A stretch of DNA of 64,000 nt. Source: Bos javanicus. Its lineage: Eukaryota; Chordata; Mammalia; Artiodactyla; Bovidae. A model generated the notes under the pieces. It saw only the letters and a list, made by a program, of their open reading frames with translations. It had not been told where the DNA came from and did no database searches. The stretch covers positions 30,359,925-30,423,924 of the forward strand of contig NC_083885.1 of the NCBI RefSeq assembly GCF_032452875.1, read 5' to 3'. Position numbers and translations under genes: made by a program. Shown here piece after piece: positions 10,561 through 22,571 of this stretch (position 1 is the stretch's first letter; the number at the start of each line of letters is the position of its first letter).

Positions 10561-12142
10561 ATCAATTCAGTTCAGTCGCTCATTCAAGTCCAACTCTTTG
10601 TGACTCCATGGACTGCCGTATGCCAGGCCTCCCTGTCCATCACCAACTCCCGGAGTTTACTCAAATTCATGTCCATTGAGTTGGTGACGCCATCCAACTA
10701 TCTTATCCTCTGTCATCCGCTTCTCCTCCCACCTTCAATCTTTCCCAGCATCAGGGTCTTTTCCAATGAATCAGTTCTTCACATCAGGTGGCCAACGTAT
10801 TGGAGTTTCAGCTTCAGCATCAGTCCTTCCAGTGAATATTCAGGACTGATTTCCTTTAGGAAGGACTGAATGGATCTCTTTCCAGTCAAAGGGACTTTCA
10901 AGAGTCTTCTCCAACACTACAGTTTAAAAGCATCAATTCTTCAGCTCTTAGCTTTCTTTATAGTCCAATTCTCACATCCATACATGACTACTGGAAAAAC
11001 CATAGCTTTGACTAGATGGACCTTTGTTGGCAAAATAATGTCTCTGCTTTTTAATATGCTGTCTAGGTTGGTCATAACTTTTCTTTCAAGGAGGAAGCAT
11101 CTTTTAATTTCATGGCTGCAGTCACCATCAGCAGGATTTTGGAGCCCCCTAAAATAAATTCTGTCACTGTTTCCATTGTTTTTCCATCTGTTTGCAATGA
11201 AGTGATGGGACCAGATGCCATGATCTTAGGTTTCTGAATGTTTTCACTCTCCTCTTTCACTTTCATCAAGAGGCTCTTTAGTTCTTCACTTTCTACCATA
11301 AGGGTGGTGTCATCTGCATATCTGAGGTTATTGATATTTCTCCTGGCAATCTTGATTCCAGCTTGTGCTTCATCTAGCCCAGTGTTTCTCATGATGTACT
11401 CTGAATATAAGTTAAAAAAGCAGAGTGATAATATACAGCCTTGACATACTCCTTTTCCTATTTGGAACCAGTCTGTTGTTCCATGTCCAGTTCTAACTAT
11501 TGCTTCATGACCTGCATACAGATTTCTCAAGAGGCAGGTCAGGTTGTCTGGTATTCCCATCTCTTTAAGAATTTTCCACAGTTTGTTGTGATCCATTCAG
11601 TCAAAGGCTTTGGCATAGTCAATAAAGCAGAAGTAGATGTTTTTCTGGAACTCCCTTGTTTTTTTGATGATCCAATGTATGTTAGCAATTTGATCTCTGG
11701 TTCCTCTGCCTTTTCTAAGTCCAGCTTGAACATCTGGAAGTTCATGGTTCATGTACTGTTAAAGCCTGGCTTAGAAAAATTTGAGCATTACTTTGCTTGC
11801 ATGTGAGATGAGAACAATTGTGTGGTAGTTTGAGCATTCTTTGGCATTGCCTTTCTTTGGGATTGGAATGAAAACTGACCTTTTCCCTTTCGGTGGCCAC
11901 TGCTGAGTTTTCCAAATTTGTTGACATATTGAGGGCAACACTTTCACAGCATCATCTTTCAGGATTTGAAATAGCTCAACAGGGACTCCATCACCTCTAT
12001 TAGCTTTGTTCATTGTCATGCTTCCTAAGGCCCACTTGACTCACATTCCCAGGATGTCTGGCTCTAGGTGAGTGATCACTCCATCATGATTATCTGGGTT
12101 GTGAAGATGTATTTTGTATAGTTCTTCTGTGTATACTTTCAG
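10561..12142 (-). mobile_element. BovB LINE, 5'-truncated (1.6 kb)
   Basis: The second-longest BovB in the window. On the minus strand it runs from a point matching about 39688 of the full-length copy to the short ACTGA-type repeat end at 10561. It therefore lacks the endonuclease half and keeps the linker, reverse transcriptase and C-terminus. Frames are split by stops and shifts: the piece at 11771-12019 (linker with SVFIPIPKKGNAK), the RT piece at 11072-11596, then degenerate C-terminal frames. It is a useful in-window comparator for lesions in the full-length copy. Confidence 0.95.
11072..11596 (-). pseudogene. BovB reverse-transcriptase fragment
   Basis: This 174-codon frame covers the palm of an RTE-type reverse transcriptase. 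HNKLWKILKEMG comes first, then TGHGTTDWFQIGKGV and the catalytic LRYADDTTLM motif, whose YADD codons lie at 11309-11320. A complete BovB ORF2 is several times longer and carries an upstream endonuclease, so this is only an internal piece. The frame carries on past the expected position with altered sequence and then stops. A short in-frame deletion sits after the YADD block (ESEELKS here against ESEEELK in the full-length copy). It has no promoter or start of its own and cannot be functional. Confidence 0.9.
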
Positions 12143-12539
12143 TCTTATATAGGCTTTGACATAATTACCTAGAAAACTCAATTCAGCTCTACATTAGCAA
12201 GCTTTTTTAAAAGTAGAATTATGATCAGAATGGGGTTTGGTGGACAAGAAATTAAGGGCAGGGAAAGGTTGTGTTATGTGTTCCTATTCTCAAGTTTCAA
12301 GACATCTGGCTAAAAAACCCAGTTCAACTTCTTCTGCACAGAAATTGAAATGTGACTATTATATTTGCATTGCTTTGTCCCTGGCACTCCCTTCCCACTG
12401 TGGCCTTTGAATGAGTATCATCTTCTTTGATATCCATGACTCTTCTTTATTCTTTGTTCCTTTTCTTTAGCAATCCTTTTCTAACTGATGCTGTCTTTAT
12501 TTAAAATAGGAAATATTTAATATATTCAGTTAATAAGTG
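12143..12539. other. No gene seen
   Basis: Spacer between the truncated BovB and a MIR relic. Confidence 0.5.
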
Positions 12540-12652
12540 AAATTTGAAATTAAGGTAGACATAGTTTCACATCCCAGCTCTGCTAACTACAAGTTTGCAA
12601 CTTTGAAAACATAATAACTCTTCATATCTGAGTTTTTTATATGTAAAATGTC
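12540..12652 (+). mobile_element. MIR SINE relic
   Basis: Shows cacatcccagctctgctaac followed by a decayed 'cttcatatctgag...tatgtaaaatg' series, matching the middle of MIR in order. Confidence 0.65.
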
Positions 12653-12694
12653 CTTCACAACCAACCATATCTGCAATAACCACCATAGGTTATT

Positions 12695-12972
12695 TGGAAG
12701 GAATGATGCTAAAGCTGGAACTCCAGTACTTTAGCCACCTCATGCGAAGAGTTGACTCATTGGAAAAGACTCTGATGCTGGCAGGGATTGGGGGCAGGAG
12801 GAGAAGGGGACGACAGAGGATGAGATGGCTGGATGGCATCACAGACTCGATGGACAAGAGTTTGGGTGAACTCCAGGAGTTGGTGATGGACAGGGAGGCC
12901 TGGCGTGCTGTGATTCACTGGGTCACCAAGAGTCGGACACGACTGAGTGACTGAACTGATCTGAACTGAAAT
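12695..12972 (+). mobile_element. BovB LINE 3' end
   Basis: Extends from the C-terminal coding part to the ACTGA-repeat end. The 86-codon frame at 12694-12954 is still open and reads LQYFSHLMRRVDSLEKTLML, then RQRMRWLDGITDSMDKS, then KSRTRLSD. This close match to the full-length copy makes it one of the least decayed BovB tails here. Confidence 0.95.
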
Positions 12973-12992
12973 TTTTTTCCCCTCTATTTTGG

Positions 12993-13100
12993 TGCTGTTA
13001 TTTCCCACTCTACAGATTAGTAAGCACAGGTTTGTAGAGTTATATGACTTAAAACTACAAAACCTAGTAGGTTAATGATCCAGCATTCAAACACAAATAC
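12993..13100 (-). mobile_element. MIR SINE relic
   Basis: Plus-strand text gttatttcccactctacaga, then a decayed counterpart of the MIR 'aggttaagtgacttgcccaa' block and gatccagcattcaaacacaa. This is the antisense MIR order. Confidence 0.6.
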
Positions 13101-13598
13101 AATAAGAGTGCCTTCATTAAGTCCAATTTGTTTGTAAGTCCAACAAAACCAGCCTAGGTACCCAGTTAACACAATCAGCTAGATAGTACTATTCTGTAAG
13201 AGGTTTATAATACTTTTCACACAAATAATACATAGAAAACAAACAATTGAAAAATAAGGAACACATTTTTAATCTTATAGTACAGTACCTTGAAAAGTAG
13301 AGTAGTACAATACAACAGCTGGCATACAGGGTCTGGCACTGGAACAGACAAGAATTGTTACTGACTAGAGGAAGGAGAGGAGGCGAGAGATGGTAGAGCT
13401 GAAGGATTGCCAGCAAAAAGAAATGGAGGGCATGCTGCAATTTCGCTCATGCCTGACACTGAATTAGGCATGTTTGCGTCTAAAAGTTCACAACTTGAAA
13501 GTTCATGTATATAGTGACTCCAAAACCCACTGGCTTAACCACTTAAAGGAAGTTAACAGGCTACTATGTGAACCCTTCTAAAATAAAGAAAGGGCTTA
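13101..13598. other. No gene seen
   Basis: Short frames only; no recognised repeat. Confidence 0.5.
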
Positions 13599-13606
13599 TT
13601 AACATA

Positions 13607-13762
13607 GGGGCTTCCCTGTTGACTCAGAAGGTAAACAATCTGCTGCAATGCAGGAGACCTGGGTTTTATCCCTGAGTTGGGAAGATCCCATAGAGGAGGG
13701 CATGGCAACCAGTATTCTTGCCTGGAGAATCCCCATGGTCAGAGGAGCCTGGCGGGCTGCAG
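13607..13762 (+). mobile_element. Bov-tA SINE, 3'-truncated
   Basis: The tRNA-like head (ggcttccctgttgactcaga) and body run to gaggagcctggcgggctgca, where the element stops without its BovB-like tail. Near-identical ttaacata (13599-13606) and ttagcata (13763-13770) flank it, which would make the truncation part of the insertion event; this is weak evidence. Confidence 0.88.
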
Positions 13763-13770
13763 TTAGCATA

Positions 13771-15021
13771 AGCTCTTCTGCAGTCTGCCCGTCATACATA
13801 ATACGGGATATGGTGAAGATGTTGGTGTATCTGGCATTATCTTCAGTGTTAGATGCTTTCTCTTTCCTACTGAATTCTTGTGTTTTCATCCTAACCTCCT
13901 TTACTTTTACTACATTTGCTCTACTGACATTTTGCTTCCATAGTAGAAAGCTCACTCCTATTTGTAATGAGGCAAACCACCTATTCATAATGTCTGAGAG
14001 ATTCCACTTTAATTTTAAATATACTCCACTTTGAATTAACATTGACACAAGTGCCTTAAACCCTACAAAATTCCTTTCCACTGGCCTCTCTCCCAAGTCA
14101 ATTCCGATTCTCTACACCTTCACCCTCAAGTTCATTTGATTGGTTCATTTGATGAGAAACCCTGATAGTATGCTGTGATAGATATCATAACTGCCACAAA
14201 TTTGCTCATACAATTGTGATTTACATAAACCAATCAAACTTTAACCTGATCTGTCATGTCCCTCTTTCCTCCCTAACCACAAGAATAATTTTGCCTCTGT
14301 TCTTGGTTTAACTCCCTTTTTGCCTTAGGCTCCACTCAGGGAGACACCCCTGCAATCCAGAAACCTCTGCTGGGTGAGTATTAATAAGATGCTTGCATCT
14401 TCTATCTTTGGAGTCTGGCATTTCATTAATTCTCCAACCCTAACCAATAAGTTCCTTAACAAATTACTACCAAAACCCTTGGTCCATTTAAACTACTGTT
14501 TAAATACCATATTCCTATTCTTGCACATAGTTTCCCTTTCAAAAAAATGTATAAAAAACCCCAATCTGAAAATAAATTAAAAGGAATGAGCATCTCCCTG
14601 AAAATATCACAAAATTCAATACCTCATTGACTTTCTCCTCTTCACAGAAATTCTTCTTTTCCTAATTGTGTTGAAGCTGTAAAGCTCTTCCTTGTTATGC
14701 AAAGTATGCCCCCCCTTTTTAATTTATCAAAATTTGATCAACTATGCAGGGGGGTCAGAGAGACAAAGATTAAAGTGTTACTTAGTTACTAAAGATTCCA
14801 TTTCCTTTACCATCTTGGAATCCAATTATATAGAAGACATCAATTCTTTCTGTAAAGTATTTTCTGATTAACATTCATCTCAGTGTTTTAATGACTATTA
14901 CTACCAAAGTTCAGGGCTTTAGTTCTACCCTTCTTTAATATTCCGGTAGCCTCTACTTTGATTCACTACTACAAATGAACCTCTGACCTTCATCACTGCA
15001 GCATCTCATATTATATCCACA
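13771..15021. other. No gene supported
   Basis: A minus-strand frame of 165 codons (13599-14096) runs out of this stretch into the Bov-tA copy. No domain is recognisable. The rest is AT-rich. Confidence 0.45.
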
Positions 15022-15037
15022 TTTTTTTTTTTTTTTT
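15022..15037 (+). repeat. T homopolymer
   Basis: Sixteen consecutive T residues. Confidence 0.95.
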
Positions 15038-15072
15038 GGATCCTTTATGACTCCCAATTGTTGTTTTTGTTC

Positions 15073-15272
15073 CGTTGTTAAGTCATGTCCGACTCTTTGT
15101 GACCGCATGGACTGCAGCATGCCAGACTCTTCTGTCCTCCACTGTCTCCTGGAGTTTGTTCGCACTCATGTCAATTGAGTCAGTGATGCTATATGCTATC
15201 AACCACCTCATCCTCTGCCGCACCCTTCTCCCTTTGCCCTCAATGTTTCCCAGAATCAGGGTCTTTTCCAAC
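15073..15272 (-). mobile_element. BovB 3' end fragment
   Basis: The minus strand reads the C-terminal BovB block (aaaagaccctgattctggga through agtcggacatgacttaacaa). It is cut off on its 5' side at the point equivalent to 'gttggaaaagac'. No target-site duplication found. Confidence 0.9.
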
Positions 15273-15893
15273 AGTTATCATCAATTACAAAATTAATTTG
15301 AAATACTCTTATAATTTCAGACTGATATTTTCACACACTGCACACCTCGAGATTTATATTTTTCTACTTTGTAGATTCCTATCTTATCACTCTTTTTAGT
15401 CTTAGGCTTTCTTAAACAAAGAATGCCCTTTCCTACTCCAAATTTATGTATTCAAGTTCTTTCTTTTTTATCAAATTTTTTATTTTAAAACATTCCAAAT
15501 TTACACTGAAGTTGACAGAAAAAATGTCAAGGATTTTACTACAATGGCTTTAACTCTTTGCCTTCATTCTGTTCCTCCTGCACAGATCCATTTGATATTG
15601 AGTGATAGGTACTTCGACACTTTACCCTTAAATACAGTCAGTATGCATTTCATGAAAACAGGGCATTATCTTACATTATCACAACATTATAATTATACCT
15701 TTTAACACAGTTTTTTATTTTTTAATTTCAGTCACTATTATGATAGATACTTGTTGTTTACATTGAAAGTTTGTCATTTTTTGCACCTTGCCATATACTT
15801 TAGTACTTTTCTCCTTCAAAAACTCACATTAGCAAATGCGCTTGGAAATTGTAGGTGACATATACCCACAGGAAGCTACACTCAACCAATTGA
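15273..15893. other. No gene seen
   Basis: AT-rich DNA; nothing recognised. Confidence 0.5.
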
Positions 15894-15902
15894 GGTCTTG
15901 AA

Positions 15903-15995
15903 AGTGAAAGTGAAAGTGAAGTCGCTCATTCGTGCAGTCCTGTCTTGACTCTTTGCAACCCCATGGATGGTAGCCTACCAGGCTCCTCCTTCCAT
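15903..15995 (-). mobile_element. Short Bov-tA/Bov-A SINE fragment (93 bp)
   Basis: Begins with GAAAGT repeats that are the antisense of the SINE tail, then gaagtcgctcattcgtgcag and the 'ccaccaggctcctcc' type body. A 9-bp duplication ggtcttgaa at 15894-15902 and 15996-16004 shows that this truncated form was the insertion itself. Confidence 0.85.
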
Positions 15996-16004
15996 GGTCT
16001 TGAA

Positions 16005-18424
16005 GCAGTGGGTAAATATCCTAGCCCCTTGCCTTTCACTTATATTTTTGGAGTGCGGGCTACACAGCACATCAGAGAATGCCTAGAGGAATAGTAACCC
16101 AGATGCTTCCAGTAAACAGCTGCCCCATTTCCTCTTCCACTTCCTCTACTCCACTTCTTTTCCTGAAATCACACTTACACTATTCACACACAAGGTGCCT
16201 CATGCTCTCATCTGGAAGAATCAGAACCAAAACTATAGCAGACAAGTTAAACACTGATTTAATATTCTAATTTAATATTCAGTTTATATTCAAATATCTT
16301 CACTAGTGCAAAAATGTTTTTTTCCCCTTAATTCAGGATCCAATCAATGATCACACAAACTAAACAACCTCATCTCCATCATTTTTGTTTGTTTGTTTTC
16401 CTCATGGAATTGACCATTTTAAGTATCTTGGACCAGTTTTCTTGTAGCATGTCTTACAGTTTGGATTTGAGTATTTTTTTCCATGATTATATCAGGTTAT
16501 ACACACATACTGTTTAAGTGGTAATGTGCAGTTCCCACTGAATCATGTCAGGAAAAAATCCTGCCAGTTTTTGAAGACTCAGTTCTAACTGATCTCAGCA
16601 TTGTAAACCATTTTGTTTTACTTAATCTACCACTGACCACACCCTGGATCAACTGTGAAATCCTATAGCTGTGCTTTGTTTCACAGAAAAGGCTTTGAAT
16701 GCATATCTGAGCACTCCACTAAGATGATTAGCCTGGGGAAATTCATTATTTTATCATGATCAACTTTTTAGCTCCTCAAGTGGTATTTAAAATGTTGATG
16801 GGTTTCAACTGAGTGAATGAAAATATAAATAACCCCAATATAAGTTTTTAGATGTTATAATAACTCCAGGTTCACATATACTAATTAGCATGGTGATGTT
16901 TTTTCTCCTTCAGTTAATAATCTATAAAAGAAAATTAACAAACTCAGCATAGTTGAGGTCATCTAACCCTAAAAAACTAAGTATTATCTATACACATGTA
17001 CATAAACACCTATGTACACACAAATATATGTCTGCATACATATTTCTATGAGTTTTTAATGCTTCTTGGGAATGAAGTAGGTTTTTTTAATTATGAAATA
17101 TGGTCTGTTATTTCAGTAATTGAGTATTAAAATTTTTGACATTTTCATCTTTAGAAATACAGCCCATTCACAACCAGTCATTTTTTAAAATTTGGAAACT
17201 ATTCATTTTCTTGGTAAGTTTCTCCCCTTCAGAGTGTATATACAATGCAAGTGAGTGCACTAGAATATTTTTAACACATCCTACAGAGAAATGAACTTGA
17301 AATCCATGTGGTGAGGAAAATAAATTTACCCTAGATCCTAGTTTTTGCAATGACAGGGTATCTTATTGATCTCCCACTCTTTGCTAACCTGCATGGCCAT
17401 TTTGTGCTAACCAAACATTATTGTGAATTGGGACTAGTTTCTTTCTTTCTTTCTTTTTTTAAGGTCTACAATAGCACCACAAAACCTGCCACTCAAAATG
17501 TCTCCACAAGGGGTTATCTATTTCAAGTTGTAAAGACTGTGTAGAGGAGAAAAAAGGAAACTTCTCTTAAGAGAAGTGTTACTTTCTACTGTAATATTGT
17601 CCTGTCAAGCATTTTACCCTGTGGCTACTTGAACTTTAAAAGGAATACCATACTTCAATTCTCTCCAAAACGCTAATCATTCTAATCTTTCAAAGACTAA
17701 TCTAGCTAAATAGATTTTTGTGGTTGTTGTTAATCTATTACATCAGCCTTTCTGCTGATTATCTTTGTCAGTCCAGCCCCACAGAACCCCATTTACCAGT
17801 CTGACAGCCTAGCCATAACCAGTCACTAAATTCTGTACTGCTCTTCAGTGTCCATCCTTAATTGTTTTGACCTGGTTCCATTTCAGCTAGCTTTTCACCT
17901 GATTTCTGGCTTCTGCTCCTATATACCATTTATCATACGGGTTCTTGTCTATTTCTTTAAGTATCAGCATCTGGTTCACCCAGGTCTTCATTCTTGATTT
18001 CTCATCAAAGACTCAGGAATTTAGCCTCTCTGTTTATCACCAATTGAACTTCCATGCTAGAGAATCCTTTGGCTCTATTAGGGTTTTTTTTTTTTTTTTT
18101 GGTTTGTTCATTTGTCTGGTTTTATTTCCTTAAAGCCTAGCTCCCATATCTGCACATAGTAGAAGAAATTCAGAGATATTCAGGTTTTGTCTTTGTTTTC
18201 AATTTGCTTTGAAATGAACACCACACCTTATATGCATATCAATCATTTGGCATTATCCCTGTTTAACATATTTTGTATTCTGACTGTCCATTTAGGTACT
18301 GTGCCATATTCCCAGGATATAGGAATACCAAGCATGAATTCATCAAGATCAGATGATGTGTTAATCTCCAGTTATTCTAAATCATAACCCTATAATAGAA
18401 AATGCCTACTTTGAAGATACAGTG
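16005..18424. other. No gene seen; long repeat-poor stretch
   Basis: Only low-complexity items are clear: a TTTC/T tract at 17438-17460 and a T run at about 18086-18101. No frame above 70 codons. Confidence 0.5.
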
Positions 18425-18633
18425 ATGCAGCCACCTGAGCCTGGGTGAGGCTAGAAAGGGGTTCTCCTCTCGAGCCTCCAGAGGGACTGTGGTCTTGCCC
18501 ACACTTTGATTTGTGGCCCAGTGATATTAACTTCAGACATCTAGCCTCCAGAATCATCAGAGAATGAATGTATGTTGCTTGAAGTCATAGGTTTATAGTT
18601 ATTTGTTACAGCAGTCTCAGGAAAATAAGATAG
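18425..18633 (+). mobile_element. MaLR (MLT1/MST-type) LTR 3' part
   Basis: Has the typical end of these nonautonomous LTRs: gatgcagccacctgagcc, tctcctctcgagcctccaga, tctagcctccagaatcatca, a degenerate 'aataaat...gttgctt' stretch and ttgttacagcagtctcagga. Ancient and 5'-truncated; no coding content. Confidence 0.75.
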
Positions 18634-18649
18634 TTGTTAGTGGTGGTGG

Positions 18650-19091
18650 TCAGTTGCTAAGTCATGTCTGACTCTTTGTGACCCCATGGACTACAGTGCA
18701 CCAGGCTTCCCTGTCCTTCACTATCTCCCAGAGCTTGCTCAGACTCATGTCCATTGAGTCAGTGATGCCATCCAACCATCTCATCCTCTGTGGTCCCCTT
18801 CTCCTCCTGCCCTCCATCTTTCCCAGCATCAGGATCTTTTCCAGTGAGTCAGCTCTTTGCATCAGATGGTCAAAGTATTGGAGCCTCAGCTTAAGCATCA
18901 ACCATTCCAATAAATATTCAGGGTTGATTTCCTTCAGGAATAACTGGTTTGATCTCCTGGCAGTCCAAGAGGCTCTCAAGAGTCTTTTCCAGTACCACAA
19001 TTTGAAAGCATCAATTTTGTGGTATTCAGCCTTTTCTATGGTCCAGCTCACACATCCTGACTACTGGAAAGACCATAGCTTTGACCATACA
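18650..19091 (-). mobile_element. BovB 3' end, with open C-terminal frame
   Basis: On the minus strand a frame of 129 codons (18662-19051) reads YWKRLLRASWTARRSNQLFL, then LQYFDHLMQRADSLEK, then RMRWLDGITDSMDMS. This is the C-terminal region of the BovB polyprotein. The 5' side is truncated. Confidence 0.94.
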
Positions 19092-19559
19092 AGACAGAAT
19101 TACAACCTAATCTATGGCAGCTAAGTATTTCTTAATAAGAACGCAGAACAAATACACTGAGTACATAGGTAAATAGCTATTGATTGTGTGGCCTTGAAAG
19201 CTGATAAATTCTCTGAGCAGCATTTTCTGTAACTCTAAAGTCATAGTAAAAGTATTATCTTTTCCCTCTTCCAATGATGATGGAGTAATAACCAGATTTA
19301 CCCTCCCACTTTAAAAACTAGAAAATGAAAAAATACATATTTTATAGTGTGTTAATAGAAAATTAAAGGGATAGTAAGTAGATAATTGCCATTGGAAAGG
19401 TAGTTTTTTCCTTTCCATTCCCAAGAGGAATAGGGTGGGAGGGGCACAAGAAAGCTACAGGGTCAGGTGGCAAAGGGAAAGGAAAGCTGTGGGCAAGAGC
19501 TTTTATCTTTCATTATAGTTTCTGCAGAAGGAACATGTGAAGTGTTGCCCACTGTTGCC
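19092..19559. other. No gene seen; possibly more L1
   Basis: Directly upstream of the long L1M. The stretch near 19275-19330 faintly resembles an L1 5' region, but I cannot support that. Confidence 0.35.
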
Positions 19560-19868
19560 ATTAAATTAAATTAAAAGACAGAGATGATCAGACCTGACTT
19601 TTAAAAAGCAAGACCAAGCCATACAATGTCTATAAAACATCTACTGTAAACCACTTTAAAATACAAATAAATTAGAAATATGAAAGGATATACCATACAA
19701 ATATAAACAAGAGAAAAAATGGGAGTGTCTGTATTAATATTAGACAAAGTATATTTCAAATAAGAGACATTACTACAGATAAAGAATGATATTTCATAAT
19801 GATAGAAAAAACTTTATCAAGAGAACAGGACAGAGCTGAATATGCATGCATCTAATAATAGAATTTCA

Positions 19869-20021
19869 GGACCTCCCAACAGTTCAGTGTTTAAGACACA
19901 GCTTTCCAATTCAGAGGGTGCAGGTTCAGTCATTGTTCACAGAACTAAGATTCCACATGCTGCAGAATTTGGCCAAAAATTAAAATAAATAAATACATAC
20001 ATGCATAAGTAAGTTATAACA
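19869..20021 (+). mobile_element. CHR-type SINE nested in L1M
   Basis: Shows 'ggacctcccaacagttcagt', a B-box-like gcaggttcagtc and an A-rich TAAA/CATA tail. Flanking gaatttca (19861-19868) and gagtttca (20022-20029) form a duplication with one mismatch. Confidence 0.82.
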
Positions 20022-21186
20022 GAGTTTCAAAATACAGGAAGCAAAATGTGAAAGAAAGGAAGAGAGTCAGAAAAATCCCAAATTTTAAGTGGAGATCTCA
20101 ATGCTCCTCTCTCAATAGTTGGTAAAAGAAATAGCTAGAAAATCTGTAAGAATCTCAGAGTCAATCAACCGCATCAGTCAAATTGACTTAACTGATGCTT
20201 AAAAATGTACAGTCTCCAAAAGGAAAAACACGCACTCTTTCCAATTGCACATAGAACATTCACCAAGAGGGGCCATATTTTGAACCACAATGCAATGAAA
20301 GAGGGAAGACACAAATTACCAGTATCAGGGATAAAAGCAAATACATGACCATAGGTCCCACAGGCATTAAAAGGATAACAAAGGAATACTATGAATAAGA
20401 CCATGCTAATAAATTTAACAATTTAGATAAGATGGAAAATTTTTTAAAAGACACAAACTACCAAAACTAACTCAAGAGGAAATAACCAAATAACCCAGTA
20501 TCTTTTAAGTAAATTAATTTCCTATTCACAACTTTCCCACAAATAAAACGTGCAGCCCAGGTGGCTTCATTGGCAAATCCTACTACATATATGAGAAATA
20601 TTAGTAACAATTCTATACAAACTCTCTCAGAATATAGAAGAAGAAGGTATGTTTCTCAACCCTTTTATAGCATCAGTGTCACTCTGATGCTAAAATTAGC
20701 CAGTGATTTCAAGAAAATTTCAGACCAACACTGTTATAAGAGAAAAATTCCTTAGCAAAATACGAGCAAACCAAATTCAGTAATATATAAAAAAATAAAT
20801 TATGAACCAGTGAGTTTTATCCTAGTAGGGATAAGTTGATTAGTATTCAAAATCAATGAAATTCACTATATTTATATGCTAAAAAATGACTATCACAATA
20901 GATTCAAAAATTTTTTTGACATATTTCAAAAAGAGAATAAAAGAGAAATTCTTCAACTTGATTAAGGTGATTGATGAAAAATCTACAGTAAGATCATCTT
21001 ATGGTGGAAGACTTTACTCTTTCCACCCATGATCAGTAACACAGAGGGTACCCCTTCTCATCACTTCTCTTCAACCTTGTACTGACTGTCCCAACAAGCA
21101 CAAAAAAAGAAAAAGTAATATAAAATATGAATTTATGAAATCAAATATAAAATGTCATAATTCACAAATGATGTTTGCTATATAGA

Positions 21187-21231
21187 AAATCCTAAGGAAT
21201 CTACTAAGGAATCCTAAAATCCTAAGGAATC
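21187..21231 (+). repeat. 30-bp tandem duplication inside L1M
   Basis: aatcctaaggaatc occurs at 21188-21201 and again 30 bp later at 21218-21231, with related text between. Confidence 0.8.
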
Positions 21232-21322
21232 CTAAAAATTCTACTAGACTTTATGAGTGAGTTTAGTAAGGTTGTATGAAGATTACAAAAAGTCAATTAT
21301 AGTATTTCAATATATTAATACT

Positions 21323-21576
21323 GCTGCTGCTAAGTTGCTTCAGTTGTGTCCGACTCTGTGCGACTCCATAGATGGCAGCCCACCAGGCTCCCCCATTCCT
21401 GGGATTCTGCAAGCAAGAACACTGGAGTGGGTTGCCATTTCCTTCTCCAATGCATGAAAGTGAAAAGTGAAAGTGAAGTCGCTCAGTCGTGTATGACTCT
21501 TCACGACCCCATGGACTGCAGCCTACCAGGCTCCTCTGTCCATGGGATTTTCAGGCAAGAGTACTGGAGTGGTGCC
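21323..21576 (-). mobile_element. Bov-A2 dimeric SINE nested in L1M
   Basis: Two monomers joined by the gaaagtgaaaagtgaaagtg linker, with the (CTG)n antisense tail at the left end. A perfect 11-bp target-site duplication atattaatact lies at 21312-21322 and 21577-21587. Confidence 0.95.
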
Positions 21577-22348
21577 ATATTAATACTACTGGTGAGCAAA
21601 TGAAAATTAAAATAAAACCATTTGCAATGGCTTAAAACTAATAAAATCTTAAAGTAAACTTTAGGAAAAAATATAGAAGACTTGTACCCTGAAAATTACA
21701 AAATATCCATGAAAGAAACTAAAGCTACACCTAAATTACTCAGATGATTCATGACTGGAAGTTTTAATATTTTAAGATTTCTTTTTCCCAAAAATTCAGC
21801 TATAGTTTACTGCATCATAATCAATTCTCCCTCCAAATTTTTATATAGTAATAAACAGGCTGATTTTAATATTTCAGGACTTTACCTGATTTCATGACAT
21901 ACTACAAAGTTAAGGCAGTTAATGTTATAGTATGTTATTAGCATTAGTAGTTTATAGCATGGCATTAGCAACAGGATAGACAGATAGAGGATATAACAGA
22001 ATAGAGTTCAAAAATAGACCCACACCGTTATAGCTAATTAACTTTCAACAAAGGTACAAAGACAATTCAGTGGGAAGCATCGCTGTTTCAACAATGATGC
22101 TATAACATTTAGATATCAATATGTAAAAATTGAACTTCAACCCTTTCCTCTTCTATGTGACAAATATCTGAGTGAATCTTAAACCTAATTGTTAGTATGA
22201 AAACAATAAAATCTAAAAATGAAACATATAGGATAAAATGTAAGTGATCTTGGATTAGAAAAGAAACTTAAAAAATAAATCTTGAAGAATAAAAAAGTAA
22301 TAGGTTAACCTTGAACAAATTTGAAAGTTAAGCTCTTCAAAAGATACT

Positions 22349-22571
22349 GCAAAGAGCTGACTCATTAGAAAAGACCTGATGCAGGGAAAGATTGAGGATG
22401 GGAGGAGAAGGGGAGACAGAGGATTAGATGGCTGGATGACATCACTGACTCAATGAACATGAGTCTGGGCAAACTCTGGGAGGTGGTGAAGGACTTGGAA
22501 GCCTGGCATGCTACAGTCCATGGGGTCTCAAAGAGTTGGATACGACTTAACGACTGAGCAATGAACAACAG
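22349..22571 (+). mobile_element. BovB 3' end nested in L1M
   Basis: Starts at 'gcaaagagctgactcattag' and ends at 'cgacttaacgactgagcaat'. L1 text stops immediately before it and resumes after it, so it is an insertion rather than a neighbouring element. Confidence 0.9.

Noticed and set aside
13599..14096. 165-codon minus-strand open frame
   Set aside because: Its C-terminal part is antisense Bov-tA sequence and the rest matches nothing I know.
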